A DNA stretch of 64,000 bases. Source: Scleromatobacter sp039920745 (GTDB taxonomy: Bacteria > Pseudomonadota > Gammaproteobacteria > Burkholderiales > Burkholderiaceae_C). This document shows positions 48,924 through 60,355 of this stretch, one piece after another. The number at the start of each line of letters is the position of its first letter. Position 1 is the first letter of the stretch. The notes beneath the pieces were generated by a model. The model saw only the letters and a list, made by a program, of their open reading frames with translations. It was not told the DNA's origin and made no database searches. The DNA is taken from assembly GCA_039920745.1 (NCBI GenBank), contig JBDSDD010000049.1:1-64000 (forward strand), given 5' to 3'. Position numbers and translations under genes: made by a program.

Positions 48924-49160
48924 TTACCCACCGTCGCCACGGCGCCGTTGCCTCTCCTCTTCAAGTCGCTCGGCCTCCCGAGACATGTTGGCCCGGATTT
49001 TCGCGATCCGCGCAGACTCTTCCTCGAGTCGCGCGAGCTCCTTTCCGGAGAACATCAAGTTGGCCGGCAGCAGCGCCTTGCACGACTCGCAAGCTGCAAC
49101 TCGCCGGTTGAAGACAGTGAAGCCACAGGCCGGGCATTTGAATTTGGATGAGTCGGTCAT
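48924..49160 (-). CDS. Small zinc-ribbon protein
   Basis: This 78-residue protein has a CPACGF...CESC double-knuckle (two CxxC pairs) in the N-terminal third and a charged, coiled-coil-like C-terminus (EESARIAKIRANMSREAERLEEERQRRR). Such proteins bind zinc and often nucleic acid or a partner protein. The ribosome site is weak. It lies between the HDAC-like pseudogene and the diguanylate cyclase. Confidence 0.65.
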   Translation of the reverse strand: MTDSSKFKCPACGFTVFNRRVAACESCKALLPANLMFSGKELARLEEESARIAKIRANMSREAERLEEERQRRRGDGG

Positions 49161-49568
49161 CGAGTTAGGGCTGCCCGCGGCGACATGGAACAAGTTGCAC
49201 TGAACCGTACGCTACCCGATACCGGACGGTCCCGCCCGGTTGCTCCTGGCCGGCTGCGGGCATCCCTCAACGACAACCGGACGGCAGCTTCGCGCTGGAG
49301 AGGCGCCGCTTCGCGTTTTCAGCGCCGATGCCCGGACGCTCTGCGCGACTCAATGCTTGCCGGGGGCAAGCGATGGCTGAACCCCCAGCTCAGCAATGCC
49401 GCGGCAAGCAGAGCAAAGAGAGCGATGGTGCCGTTGGAGGCCATGTGGCCGCTCAAGTTGTGCATTGAAAGTTCCGAAAACTCCCGCAAGAGCGCGAAAG
49501 TTCCGACGCAGGCCTGGCATTCGCCATCCAAGTCGACATTCCGTCGCCCGAGAGAGAAGGCAACAACA

Positions 49569-50687
49569 ATGGACCCGAGACAAGCCAACCTGCAGCGACA
49601 CCGCCTGCGGATGACGTTGCTTTCTGTCGTCAATTCGTTGCTCCAGTCCATCGTGATCGGCCTCTATGCCGCCTCCGAAGCCACAACCTGGTCGATCGCC
49701 GCTGCCTTCGCGGCGGCCAGCCTGGGCAGCACCGGGCTGTTTGCGATCGGGGTCAGCGCGGGTTGGCTGGTGAAGCTGGGGGACGCGCGATTGCTGATTG
49801 CGCAACTGGCCGCAAACTTCGCCATCCAGATCGCCTTCCTGATCGCGGCGCCGCCACTGTGGATGATCTTCCTCGCCTCGACGCTCATCACCTGCACCTA
49901 CGCCATGGTGGCGTTCACGCCGCGCCAGTTCACCTGGCTCTGGCTCGGCTACGGGGCCATCACGGCACTGGCGCTGTTTGCCGGACGTGACCGATTCGAG
50001 ACGCCGGCACCAACGCCTTTCAACGTCGCGATACTGTGGCTCTTCTTCTTCATGGGCGTGCGTCGCCTCGCGTTGACCGGCGCGCAGTTCAGCCGCCTGC
50101 GCGAACAACTGTCCGAGAAGAACAAGCAGTTGACGATCCTTCTCGAGCGCAACAAGGAGTTGGCCAATCACGACGACCTGACCGGCACGTTCAATCGACG
50201 CCAGCTCATGCAATTCCTGGTCGAGGAACGCGACCGAGCCGGCCGCGCGCGCTCTTCGTTCTCGATCGCCATGCTGGACCTCGACCACTTCAAGACGATC
50301 AATGACCGATTCGGACACGCGGGAGGCGACGCGGCACTCAAGCGATTCTGTGCGCTCACGTTTGCCTCGATGCGCGCCACCGATCGCTTCGCGCGCTATG
50401 GCGGTGAGGAGTTCGTCCTGCTGATGCCCATGACGACGTCGATCGACACCGCCTGCCAGGCTGCGGAACGGATCCGCCACGTGATCGCCAGCGACGATTG
50501 GCGCGTCACCTTCGGCGTCGACTGCACGCCGGTCACCGTGTCGGCTGGGGTGGCCACGTGGCGGCAGGACGAGACAGTCGAAGATCTGCTGGCGCGCGCC
50601 GATGCAGCGCTCTACGAGGCCAAGCGCCGGGGCAGGAACCTGTGTGTCGCCGCTGCCCCGCTGCCGATCGTCGTGCCAGCGCCCTGA
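49569..50687 (+). CDS. Membrane diguanylate cyclase (GGDEF)
   Basis: This 372-residue protein has about six transmembrane helices (residues 15-175), a coiled-coil linker and a GGDEF domain. The active site reads GGEEF at 278-282, so it should make c-di-GMP. RATD at 269-272 lies five residues before it, the canonical inhibitory I-site position, so product feedback is expected. The membrane part has no recognised sensor fold. The start ATG 49569 is the first that precedes helix 1. It would influence biofilm or motility; no c-di-GMP effector gene is adjacent. Confidence 0.92.
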   Translation: MDPRQANLQRHRLRMTLLSVVNSLLQSIVIGLYAASEATTWSIAAAFAAASLGSTGLFAIGVSAGWLVKLGDARLLIAQLAANFAIQIAFLIAAPPLWMIFLASTLITCTYAMVAFTPRQFTWLWLGYGAITALALFAGRDRFETPAPTPFNVAILWLFFFMGVRRLALTGAQFSRLREQLSEKNKQLTILLERNKELANHDDLTGTFNRRQLMQFLVEERDRAGRARSSFSIAMLDLDHFKTINDRFGHAGGDAALKRFCALTFASMRATDRFARYGGEEFVLLMPMTTSIDTACQAAERIRHVIASDDWRVTFGVDCTPVTVSAGVATWRQDETVEDLLARADAALYEAKRRGRNLCVAAAPLPIVVPAP

Positions 50688-50864
50688 AATCAGGGGTCGA
50701 AGCCAGTCGCGACCTTGGCAGCGGGCCACGCGAGGCTCGCGCGCGCGACGCGGCAATCGCCTCCGAAGCGACCTCGCAGTCAAGCTTCATCGACATCGAG
50801 CCGAGACCGAAATCCGTTTCGAATTTCGCGCGAATCCACACAGCGTGTCGAAGCGCCATCCCGC

Positions 50865-51326
50865 CTAATATCGGTGCCGCGCGACCTTGCGCCAGCGGCT
50901 GCCCCACACGATCAGCCACAGCAGCACCCCCTGCAGCGGCAGGCGCAGCCAGAGCAGCCACACCGGCACGTCGAACTGCTCGTGGATGTGCAACATGTAG
51001 ATGTTGGCCGGCGTCAGCGCCAGCGTCAGCGCGAACAGGCACCAGCCCGCGAGGCGGCGCGTCCACGGCAGCACGAGACCGAACGCGCCCGCGAGCTCCA
51101 ACAGGCCGGTGAGCAGCACGACGTCGCGCGCATCGGGGATCTGCGGGGGCACGATGCGCACCTCGAGATCGGTAAGCACGAAGTGTGCGATGCCGCCGAA
51201 GAAGAACCAGCAGAAAACGAACACCAGCGCCACGCGTTGCCAGCGTGTGCCGCGCCGCTCGGGCTGTGACGATTCAGCGGAGACGAAGGGCAGGTAGTTC
51301 ACGCGCGGCACCCTCCCCTTGGGCAT
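50865..51326 (-). CDS. DoxX-family membrane protein
   Basis: This 153-residue protein has four predicted membrane helices and DoxX-like patterns (FVFCWFFFGGIAHF and LTGLLELAGAFGLVLPWTRRLAGW). DoxX relatives are poorly defined inner-membrane proteins, some tied to redox homeostasis. The ATG at 51326 is used, with a hydrophilic 28-residue N-terminus before helix 1. No neighbour suggests a function; it is 170 bp upstream of the aldo/keto reductase's end and on the same strand. Confidence 0.8.
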   Translation of the reverse strand: MPKGRVPRVNYLPFVSAESSQPERRGTRWQRVALVFVFCWFFFGGIAHFVLTDLEVRIVPPQIPDARDVVLLTGLLELAGAFGLVLPWTRRLAGWCLFALTLALTPANIYMLHIHEQFDVPVWLLWLRLPLQGVLLWLIVWGSRWRKVARHRY

Positions 51327-51499
51327 GGGTGGGATCGGTACAGGCAGTGCAGCGGGAATCTCGTCACGGGTCTCTCGGCCGCGTTCACGGGGCGCGGCAT
51401 GGAATCAGGGTCGGGCGGACATGATCGCCCACGCTTTGCCCGACCTGGGCTTTCGTGACGAAAAAAACGTAAACGTTTGCGCCCGCGGTCGAGCTGTGC

Positions 51500-52543
51500 T
51501 CATCGGCCCGAGTCGGCGAGCTGCTTGCGCCGGAGTTCGCCCTGGCGCTCGAACATCCAGCCCGGATACTCGGCCGGCAGCGCGCTGGCGTCGCCCAGCG
51601 CAGTCAACTCGGCGGCGGTGAGGGTGACGTTCGTGGCAGCGATGTTGTCGGCCAGCTGGTCGGACCGCTTCGCGCCGACGATCACGCTGGTGACCTGCGG
51701 CTGGTGCAGCAGCCAGGCGAGCGCGATCTGCGCCACCGAGACGCCACGGGCCTCGGCGAGGGGCCGCATCGCATCGATGACGAGGTCGGCGCGCGCGCGA
51801 TCGACCGGCGGGAAGTCGAAGCTCTGGCGGCGGCTGCCGGCTTCGCTCGTCGCACCGGCCTTGTACTTGCCGCTCAGCAGGCCGCCGGCCAGCGGGCTCC
51901 ACACCATCAGGCCCAGGCCCTCGCTCCGCAGCATCGGCACGATCTCGCGCTCGAGGTCGCGCCCGGCCACCGTGTAGTAGGCCTGCAGCGACTCGAAGCG
52001 CGACAGCCCCAGCCGCGCGGACACGCCCAGCGCCTTGACGATCTGCCAGGCGGCCCAGTTGGACACGCCCACGTAGCGCACGTCGCCCTGGCGCACCAGC
52101 TGGTCGAGCGCGCGCACCGTCTCCTCGATCGGCGTCGCCGGATCGAAGCCGTGGATCTGGTACAGGTCGATGTGCGCCAGTTGCAGCCGCTTGAGGCTGG
52201 CCTGGAGGCCGTCCATGATGTGGCCGCGCGAGGCGCCGCGGCCATTGGAGCCGGGGCTGGTCTCGCCGAATACCTTGGTCGCGACGACGACGCTCTCGCG
52301 CGCGATCTTCAGGTTCTTCAACGACTGGCCGGTGAGCTGCTCCGAGGCGCCGCCGGAGTAGACGTCCGCCGTGTCGATGAAGTTGATGCCGGCATCGACC
52401 GCCTGGCCCACCAGGCGGTCGACCTCGTCCTGGCCCAGGTTGCCGATCTTGCCCCAGATGCCCTCGCCGCCACCGAAGGTCATGGTGCCCAGGCACAGCT
52501 CCGAGACGAACAGGCCGGTACGACCGAGAGGATGGTTGCGCAT
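51500..52543 (-). CDS. Aldo/keto reductase
   Basis: This 347-residue NADPH-dependent reductase has the AKR barrel: the N-terminal SELCLGTMTFGG, the DTADVYSGGASE motif with the catalytic Asp/Tyr, VATKVFG with the catalytic Lys, and the C-terminal SVIVGAKRSDQL coenzyme-binding motif. It is of the YhdN/Tas type that reduces sugar aldehydes or quinones. It is divergent from the beta-glucosidase operon, and the LacI operator lies in the shared intergenic region, so it might be co-regulated. Confidence 0.9.
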   Translation of the reverse strand: MRNHPLGRTGLFVSELCLGTMTFGGGEGIWGKIGNLGQDEVDRLVGQAVDAGINFIDTADVYSGGASEQLTGQSLKNLKIARESVVVATKVFGETSPGSNGRGASRGHIMDGLQASLKRLQLAHIDLYQIHGFDPATPIEETVRALDQLVRQGDVRYVGVSNWAAWQIVKALGVSARLGLSRFESLQAYYTVAGRDLEREIVPMLRSEGLGLMVWSPLAGGLLSGKYKAGATSEAGSRRQSFDFPPVDRARADLVIDAMRPLAEARGVSVAQIALAWLLHQPQVTSVIVGAKRSDQLADNIAATNVTLTAAELTALGDASALPAEYPGWMFERQGELRRKQLADSGR

Positions 52544-52684
52544 GGAAGGGGCTCCGTCAGGGGAATGGACACGACGCCCCAGGATAGAGGCCTGCCGAAA
52601 GACACGCGACCCATCGGGGTCATGGGGGTGCTCTCGCGTTTTCCCTGATACGCCGCCCTGTCCCGACGGGCAGAATCGCGCCAC

Positions 52685-52698
52685 TGGAACCGGTTCCA
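52685..52698. promoter_or_regulatory. LacI-family operator upstream of the beta-glucosidase operon
   Basis: TGGAACCGGTTCCA is a perfect 14-bp palindrome with the central CG step typical of LacI/GalR-family operators. It lies 61-74 bp before the TTG start of the beta-glucosidase gene and 142 bp from the divergent aldo/keto reductase start. The LacI-family gene at the end of the operon is the obvious binder. Confidence 0.75.
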
Positions 52699-52758
52699 TC
52701 CATTCCCCTCGGCATACCCCTACCCGCCCAGGCGGCATCGCCACGTCGGAGGTCTCCT

Positions 52759-54120
<1,362 letters not shown>

Positions 54121-54189
54121 GAACCACCGTTGCGACCGGCGATGACGTCGCGTAAAAGACAGACAAACGAGCAAACAAGGAGACAAGAC

Positions 54190-55443
54190 ATGACCCACAA
54201 GACCACCCGCCTGAGCCTCGCGCTGGCGCTCGCGTTCGGCGCGATCATGAGCGTTCATCAAGCGGCGCACGCGCAGGCCAACAAGGCCGAGGTGCTGCAC
54301 TGGTGGACGTCCGGCGGCGAATCCGCGGCCGTCAAGGAACTGGCCACCGCCTACACGCAGGCCGGCGGCACCTGGGTCGACGCGGCGATCGCCGGCGGCG
54401 AGCAGGCGCGCGCGGCGGCCATCAACCGCATGATCGGCGGGACGCCGCCCACCGCGGCGCAGTTCAACACCTCCAAGCAGTTCCTCGACCTGATCGACCA
54501 GGGCATGCTGAACAACGTCGACGTGGTCGCGGCCAGGAACAGCTGGGACAAGATGCTGCCCGCGCCGATCCTGAACTCGATCAAGATCAAGGGCCACTTC
54601 TACGCGGTGCCGGTCGACATCCACATGCCCGCCTGGTTCTGGTACTCCAAGTCGGCGTTCGCCAAGGCCGGCATCACGGCCGAGCCGAAGACCCCTGACG
54701 AGTTCTTTGCCGACCTCGACAAGCTCAAGGCCACCGGCGTGGTGCCGCTGGCCTTCGGCGGCCAGCCGTGGCAGGAAAAGATCACGTTCTACGCATGGGT
54801 CGCGCACGTGGGCGGCCCCGACATGTACCTCAAGCTGTACCGCGACAAGGACGCGGCGATGGTCCTGACGCCGCAGTTCAAGGCGCTGCTCGCCTCGTTC
54901 AAGCGCCTGCACAACTACGTGGACGCCGGCTCGCCCAACCGCAACTGGAACGACGCCACCGCGATGGTGATCTCCGGCAAGGCCGGCGTGCAGATCATGG
55001 GCGACTGGGCCAAGGGCGAATTCGCCACGGCCCACCAGACCGCCGGCAAGGAGTTCGGCTGCTTCCCCGGCTTCGGCCCGAAGTCGCCCTACCTGGTCGC
55101 GGGCGACGTGTTCGTGTTCCCCAAGACGTCGGACGCCGCGCAGGTCAAGTCGCAGCAATTGCTCGCCACGGTGTTCACCGCGCCGGCGACGCAGGTCGCG
55201 TTCAGCAACAAGAAGGGCTCGATCCCGATCCGCACCGACGTCGACGTCAAGGGCCTGGACGCCTGCGCGCAGATGGGTGTGACGATCATGAAGGACGTCT
55301 CGCGCCAGTTGCCGACGCCCGAGATGCTGATCACGCCGGACCTCGAAGGCTCGCTGCAGGACGTGGTCACCAAGTTCTGGAACACCAACCAGTCGGTCGA
55401 CGATGCGGCCAAGTCTTTCGCCTCCGCCCTGAAGAGCAACTGA
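54190..55443 (+). CDS. Sugar ABC transporter substrate-binding protein
   Basis: This 417-residue periplasmic protein has a signal peptide (ending AAHAQA) and a type 1 sugar-binding fold (VLHWWTSGGESAAVKELATAYTQAGG). It resembles the glucose/cellobiose-type binding proteins of Proteobacteria and Thermus (CUT1 class). With the downstream permeases it imports beta-glucosides or their glucose. An AAGGAG site precedes the ATG. Confidence 0.92.
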   Translation: MTHKTTRLSLALALAFGAIMSVHQAAHAQANKAEVLHWWTSGGESAAVKELATAYTQAGGTWVDAAIAGGEQARAAAINRMIGGTPPTAAQFNTSKQFLDLIDQGMLNNVDVVAARNSWDKMLPAPILNSIKIKGHFYAVPVDIHMPAWFWYSKSAFAKAGITAEPKTPDEFFADLDKLKATGVVPLAFGGQPWQEKITFYAWVAHVGGPDMYLKLYRDKDAAMVLTPQFKALLASFKRLHNYVDAGSPNRNWNDATAMVISGKAGVQIMGDWAKGEFATAHQTAGKEFGCFPGFGPKSPYLVAGDVFVFPKTSDAAQVKSQQLLATVFTAPATQVAFSNKKGSIPIRTDVDVKGLDACAQMGVTIMKDVSRQLPTPEMLITPDLEGSLQDVVTKFWNTNQSVDDAAKSFASALKSN

Positions 55444-55453
55444 CAATAGACGC

Positions 55454-56389
55454 ATGAGCCGACGCCGCCCCCTCCTGCGCCACGCCGTCGCCTGGCTGGC
55501 CCTGGTTCCGATGGCGGCGACCGTGCTGTGGGTCTACATCGGCAGCGTGCTGTGGTCGGTGCGGATCTCGGTGAGCAGCTCGCGCACGCTGCCGATCCCC
55601 GACTTCGTCGGCGCGCGGCAGTACATCCGCCTGTTCGACACCGAACGCTGGACGCTCTCGCTGCAGAACATGGCCTTGTTCGGCGTGCTGTTCATCGTCG
55701 CTTGCCTGGCGATCGGCTTCCTGCTGGCGGTTTTCATCGACCAACGCGTCAAGGGCGAGGGCCTGCTGCGCACGGTGTTCCTCTACCCGTACGCGATGTC
55801 CTTCGTCGCCACCGGCCTGGTCTGGCAGTGGATGCTCAATCCCGAGCTGGGGCTGCAGTCCACCGTGCGCGGCTGGGGCTTCGCGGGCTTCACGTTCGAC
55901 TGGATCGTGCGCCAGGACGCGGTGATGTACGCGATCACCATCGCTGCCGTCTGGCAGGCCTGCGGCCTCGTGATGGCGCTGATGCTGGCCGGCCTGCGCG
56001 GCATCGACGAGAGCCTGTGGATGGCCGCGCGCATCGACGGCATCCCGCCGTGGCGGGTCTACGCGAGCATCGTGCTGCCGATGATGGGGCCGTCGTTCGG
56101 TACCGCGTTCGTGCTGCTGTCGGTGAGCGTGGTCAAGGTGTTCGACGTGGTCGTCGCGATGACGCAAGGCGGCCCGGGGCTGGCCAGCGAGGTGCCGGCC
56201 AAGTTCATCATCGACAACCTCCTGGTGCGCGCCAACATCGGGCTCGCGTCGGCAGCGTCGACGGTGCTGCTGTTGACGGTGCTGGCCTTGCTGGCGCCGT
56301 GGTTCTACGCCCGTGCCCACGCGTCACGCCGCGCCGAGCGCGTCGCGCGTGCGATGCGCGCGAGCGAACCGACGGGAGCGATCGCATGA
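55454..56389 (+). CDS. Sugar ABC transporter permease 1 (CUT1)
   Basis: This 311-residue inner-membrane protein has six helices and the EAA loop motif (ESLWMAARIDGIPPWRVYASIVLPMMGPS) that contacts the ATPase. It pairs with the following permease. The stop codon overlaps the next start (ATGA). Its gene lies 10 bp after the binding-protein gene. Confidence 0.92.
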   Translation: MSRRRPLLRHAVAWLALVPMAATVLWVYIGSVLWSVRISVSSSRTLPIPDFVGARQYIRLFDTERWTLSLQNMALFGVLFIVACLAIGFLLAVFIDQRVKGEGLLRTVFLYPYAMSFVATGLVWQWMLNPELGLQSTVRGWGFAGFTFDWIVRQDAVMYAITIAAVWQACGLVMALMLAGLRGIDESLWMAARIDGIPPWRVYASIVLPMMGPSFGTAFVLLSVSVVKVFDVVVAMTQGGPGLASEVPAKFIIDNLLVRANIGLASAASTVLLLTVLALLAPWFYARAHASRRAERVARAMRASEPTGAIA

Positions 56390-57324
56390 GCGCTTCAACC
56401 GTTGCGAGCCAGGGCCTCGGCGTGGAAACTGTCGCCGAACGCCGCGCCGCCCCGCATCGCCGCCCCGGCCACCAGATGCCCAAGCCGGCGCGCATCGGCC
56501 TCTACGTGTTCCTCGTCACCGCCGCGCTGCTGTTCCTGCTGCCGCTGTACGTGATGGTGGCCACGTCGATCAAGCCGATGGAGGAGATCCGGCTGGGCAA
56601 CCTGTTCGCGCTGCCCGTCAAGATCACGCTGGCGCCCTGGGCACAGGCATGGATGTCGGCCTGCACCGGGCTCGAATGCGGCGGCATCCGCACCGGCTTC
56701 ATGAACTCGGTGGCCATCGTCGTGCCCAGCACCGTGCTGTCGATCCTGCTGGGCGCGTTGAACGGCTATGCGCTGTCGTTCTGGCGGCCGCGCGGGGCGC
56801 AAGCTCTTTTTATCGTGCTGTTGACGGGCGCCTTCATCCCCTACCAGGTGATGCTGTTCCCGCTGATCCGTTCGCTCGCCACGCTGGGCCTGTTCGGCAC
56901 GCTGCCCGGCGTCGTTCTGATCCACACGGTGTTCGGCATGCCGGTGATGACGCTGCTGTTCCGCAACTACTACGCCGGCGTGCCGCACGAGCTGTTCATG
57001 GCGGCGCGCATCGACGGCGGCGGGTTCTGGCGCATCTTCGTGCAGCTGATGCTGCCGATGTCGCTGCCCATCATCGTCGTCGCGACGATCATGCAGGTCA
57101 CCGCGATCTGGAACGACTTCCTGATCGGCCTCGTGTTTGCGGGCCACGAGTGGCTGCCGATGACCGTGCAGCTCAACAACATCATCAACACCACCACCGG
57201 CGAGCGGCTCTACAACGTCAACATGGCGGCCACCCTGCTGACGTCGCTTGTACCCCTGACCGTATATCTCGTTTCGGGACGCTGGTTCGTGCGCGGCATC
57301 GCTGCCGGCGCTGTAAAGGGCTGA
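56386..57324 (+). CDS. Sugar ABC transporter permease 2 (CUT1)
   Basis: This 312-residue permease has six helices, and the EAA loop HELFMAARIDGGGFWRIFVQLMLPMSLP. It has an approx. 40-residue cytosolic N-terminus before the first helix and a soluble loop with two Cys (ACTGLECGG) on the periplasmic side. It forms the channel with permease 1. Confidence 0.92.
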   Translation: MSASTVASQGLGVETVAERRAAPHRRPGHQMPKPARIGLYVFLVTAALLFLLPLYVMVATSIKPMEEIRLGNLFALPVKITLAPWAQAWMSACTGLECGGIRTGFMNSVAIVVPSTVLSILLGALNGYALSFWRPRGAQALFIVLLTGAFIPYQVMLFPLIRSLATLGLFGTLPGVVLIHTVFGMPVMTLLFRNYYAGVPHELFMAARIDGGGFWRIFVQLMLPMSLPIIVVATIMQVTAIWNDFLIGLVFAGHEWLPMTVQLNNIINTTTGERLYNVNMAATLLTSLVPLTVYLVSGRWFVRGIAAGAVKG

Positions 57325-57325
57325 A

Positions 57326-58372
<1,047 letters not shown>

Positions 58373-58375
58373 TGA

Positions 58376-58447
58376 AACCCCCACGCTCCCTCCAGTCGCT
58401 GCCCCCCGAGGGGGTGCGTCATCGCCTTCGGGCGGCCGGGCGCCTCT
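58376..58447 (+). repeat. Intergenic GC-rich repeat of a Burkholderiales type
   Basis: The stretch has the CCCCCACGCTCCCTCCAGTC and CTGCCCCCCGAGGGGG pieces that I recognise as a frequent intergenic repeat in Comamonadaceae and relatives; CCCCC-GAGGGGG forms a hairpin. It separates the ATPase and lacI-family genes. Copy number cannot be seen within this window (single copy here). Confidence 0.45.
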
Positions 58448-58450
58448 GAC

Positions 58451-59458
58451 ATGGCAACCATCAAAGACGTCGCAAAGCTGGCCGGCGTGGGCGTGGGAAC
58501 CGCCTCGCGCGTGATCAGCGGCAAGGGCTCGTTTTCGCAGTCGGCGGCGACGCGCGTGGAAGCGGCCGCGCGTCAGCTCGGGTTCCGCCCGAGCGCGATC
58601 GCACGTGCCCTTTCACTTCAGTCGACCGGCACCATCGGCGTCTTCGTGCCTGATTTCAAGGGCCCGTTCTACGGCCCGCTGCTCGATGCGATCGATGCCG
58701 AGCTGCGCCTGCATGACCGCCACATGGTCGCTGCCAACGGCTGCGGCAACGAGGACACCCGCCAGCAGTCCCTGGACGGCGTGCGCTTCCTGATCGAGCG
58801 CGAGTGCGACGGCATCATCCTGTGCAGCACCGCACTGCGCGACGCCGACTTCGCCGCCCTGCGTGACGACTTCGCCAACCTGGCGATCGTCAACCGCGAC
58901 GTCAAGGGCATGAAGACGCACTGCTTCACCGTGGACCACCGCGCCGCCGGCCGCGCCGCAGCCGACGCGCTGATCGCGCACGGCCACAAGCGCATCGCGG
59001 TCATCGCCGGGCCCGCAGGCGTCGGTGACAACAAGCAGCGCCTGCAAGGCCTGTTCGACCGCCTCGCCGAGGCCGGCATCGCGATGGAGTCGGTGCTGGT
59101 GGAGGAAGGCGACTTCAGCGCGCCCTCGGGCTGGGCCGCGTGCGAGCGCCTGGTCGCACGCAAGCCGAAGATCACCGCGCTGTTCTGTGCCAACGACCAG
59201 ATGGCGATGGGCGCGATCAGCTACCTCGGCCACCACGGCATCCGCGTGCCGCAGCAGTGGTCGGTGATGGGCTACGACGACTCCGACGTCGCCGCGTTCC
59301 TGTCGCCGCGGCTGACCAGCGTGCGCATCCCGATCGCCGAAATGGCGCTCAACGCCTGCCGCCAGTTGCTCAACACGCGCTTCGGCTCCGAGCTCGCCGT
59401 ATCGCGCAAGTTCGTGCCGACGGTGGTGATGCGAGACTCGCTGGCGAAGGCGCCCTGA
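58451..59458 (+). CDS. LacI-family transcriptional regulator
   Basis: This 335-residue repressor has the N-terminal LacI helix-turn-helix (ATIKDVAKLAGVGVGTASRVISGKGSFS) and the periplasmic-binding-like sugar domain. It is the last gene of the operon and presumably binds the TGGAACCGGTTCCA operator upstream of the beta-glucosidase gene. Ligand is probably cellobiose or glucose-like sugar. Confidence 0.93.
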   Translation: MATIKDVAKLAGVGVGTASRVISGKGSFSQSAATRVEAAARQLGFRPSAIARALSLQSTGTIGVFVPDFKGPFYGPLLDAIDAELRLHDRHMVAANGCGNEDTRQQSLDGVRFLIERECDGIILCSTALRDADFAALRDDFANLAIVNRDVKGMKTHCFTVDHRAAGRAAADALIAHGHKRIAVIAGPAGVGDNKQRLQGLFDRLAEAGIAMESVLVEEGDFSAPSGWAACERLVARKPKITALFCANDQMAMGAISYLGHHGIRVPQQWSVMGYDDSDVAAFLSPRLTSVRIPIAEMALNACRQLLNTRFGSELAVSRKFVPTVVMRDSLAKAP

Positions 59459-59491
59459 GCGGCCCTTCAGCCGGCCCAGGGTGCGCAGCGA

Positions 59492-60109
59492 TCAGCGGTC
59501 GATCGCGTCGCCGACGTTGAGCGTCAGCTCCGCGCGCTGCGCCGGCGTCTTCTTCTTCCAGTCCGCCAGGCCGTCGGCTTGCGCGTTGGCGAAGCTGATG
59601 CTGGACTTCCTGTCGTATTCGTCGGCAGCGGCCGTCTTCTCGACAAAACGCGTGATCGACACCCACTCCGGGAAGTCCTTGTTGGCCACCGAGAAGTCGG
59701 ACGGGCCCGTCGGGCGAATCGGGCGCAGCTGCATGCCTTGCGCATAGATGAAGCGCAGCAGCACGTAGTAGCGCTTGCCCGCGACCACGTCGGCTTCCAG
59801 GATGTGTGCGCTGCCACCACCCGGGTTGCTCGCGAAGACATGGTGGCCTGGCGTGACGAGCTGCACCGACTTGGTGTGCGACGCCAACTCGGCCAGCAGC
59901 GTGCGCTCCGAGCCGTTGACCTCGTACAGGCCGACCGGGAAAGCACCCTGGATCGCGTTGATCGGATCGAGAAAGACGATCTGCGCCTTGTCGGCCGGCG
60001 CTGGCGTCAGCGGTGCGCTGGAGTCGGTGAACAGCGGCGCGGGCGGCGGTCCCGAGGCACAGCCGGCGAGCACGATGGCGGTCAAGGTCAGCAGGGAGCG
60101 AAGCTTCAT
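59492..60109 (-). CDS. Hypothetical lipoprotein
   Basis: This 205-residue protein has a lipoprotein signal with lipobox VLAGC, then a Pro-rich segment and a beta-rich domain (KAQIVFLDPINAIQGAFPVGLYEVNG). Similar to DUF2846-like envelope proteins in shape (a small beta-sandwich in periplasmic lipoproteins), but I would not assign it firmly. It is convergent with the LacI gene. The ATG at 60109 starts the signal peptide. Confidence 0.75.
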   Translation of the reverse strand: MKLRSLLTLTAIVLAGCASGPPPAPLFTDSSAPLTPAPADKAQIVFLDPINAIQGAFPVGLYEVNGSERTLLAELASHTKSVQLVTPGHHVFASNPGGGSAHILEADVVAGKRYYVLLRFIYAQGMQLRPIRPTGPSDFSVANKDFPEWVSITRFVEKTAAADEYDRKSSISFANAQADGLADWKKKTPAQRAELTLNVGDAIDR

Positions 60110-60355
60110 GAGCGGGATTTTCCGTACGTGAGAGTACCCATCGGCATCGATGAGGCTCCGGATTTTAGGCCGTGCAACCCCGGCCGACACGCCTGCCCGT
60201 CAGAATGAAACTCGGTATTGCCAGCTGCCCAGGGCAGCCCCAGTGAGTTGATCCTGCCGAACCGCGTCAAGCCGCCCCCCGCGAATGACGAAGGCCTCGT
60301 CGGCCCACGCGCGCGGTAACGGCGCTACGATCGCCGGACCTTCAAGGAGCCCCGC

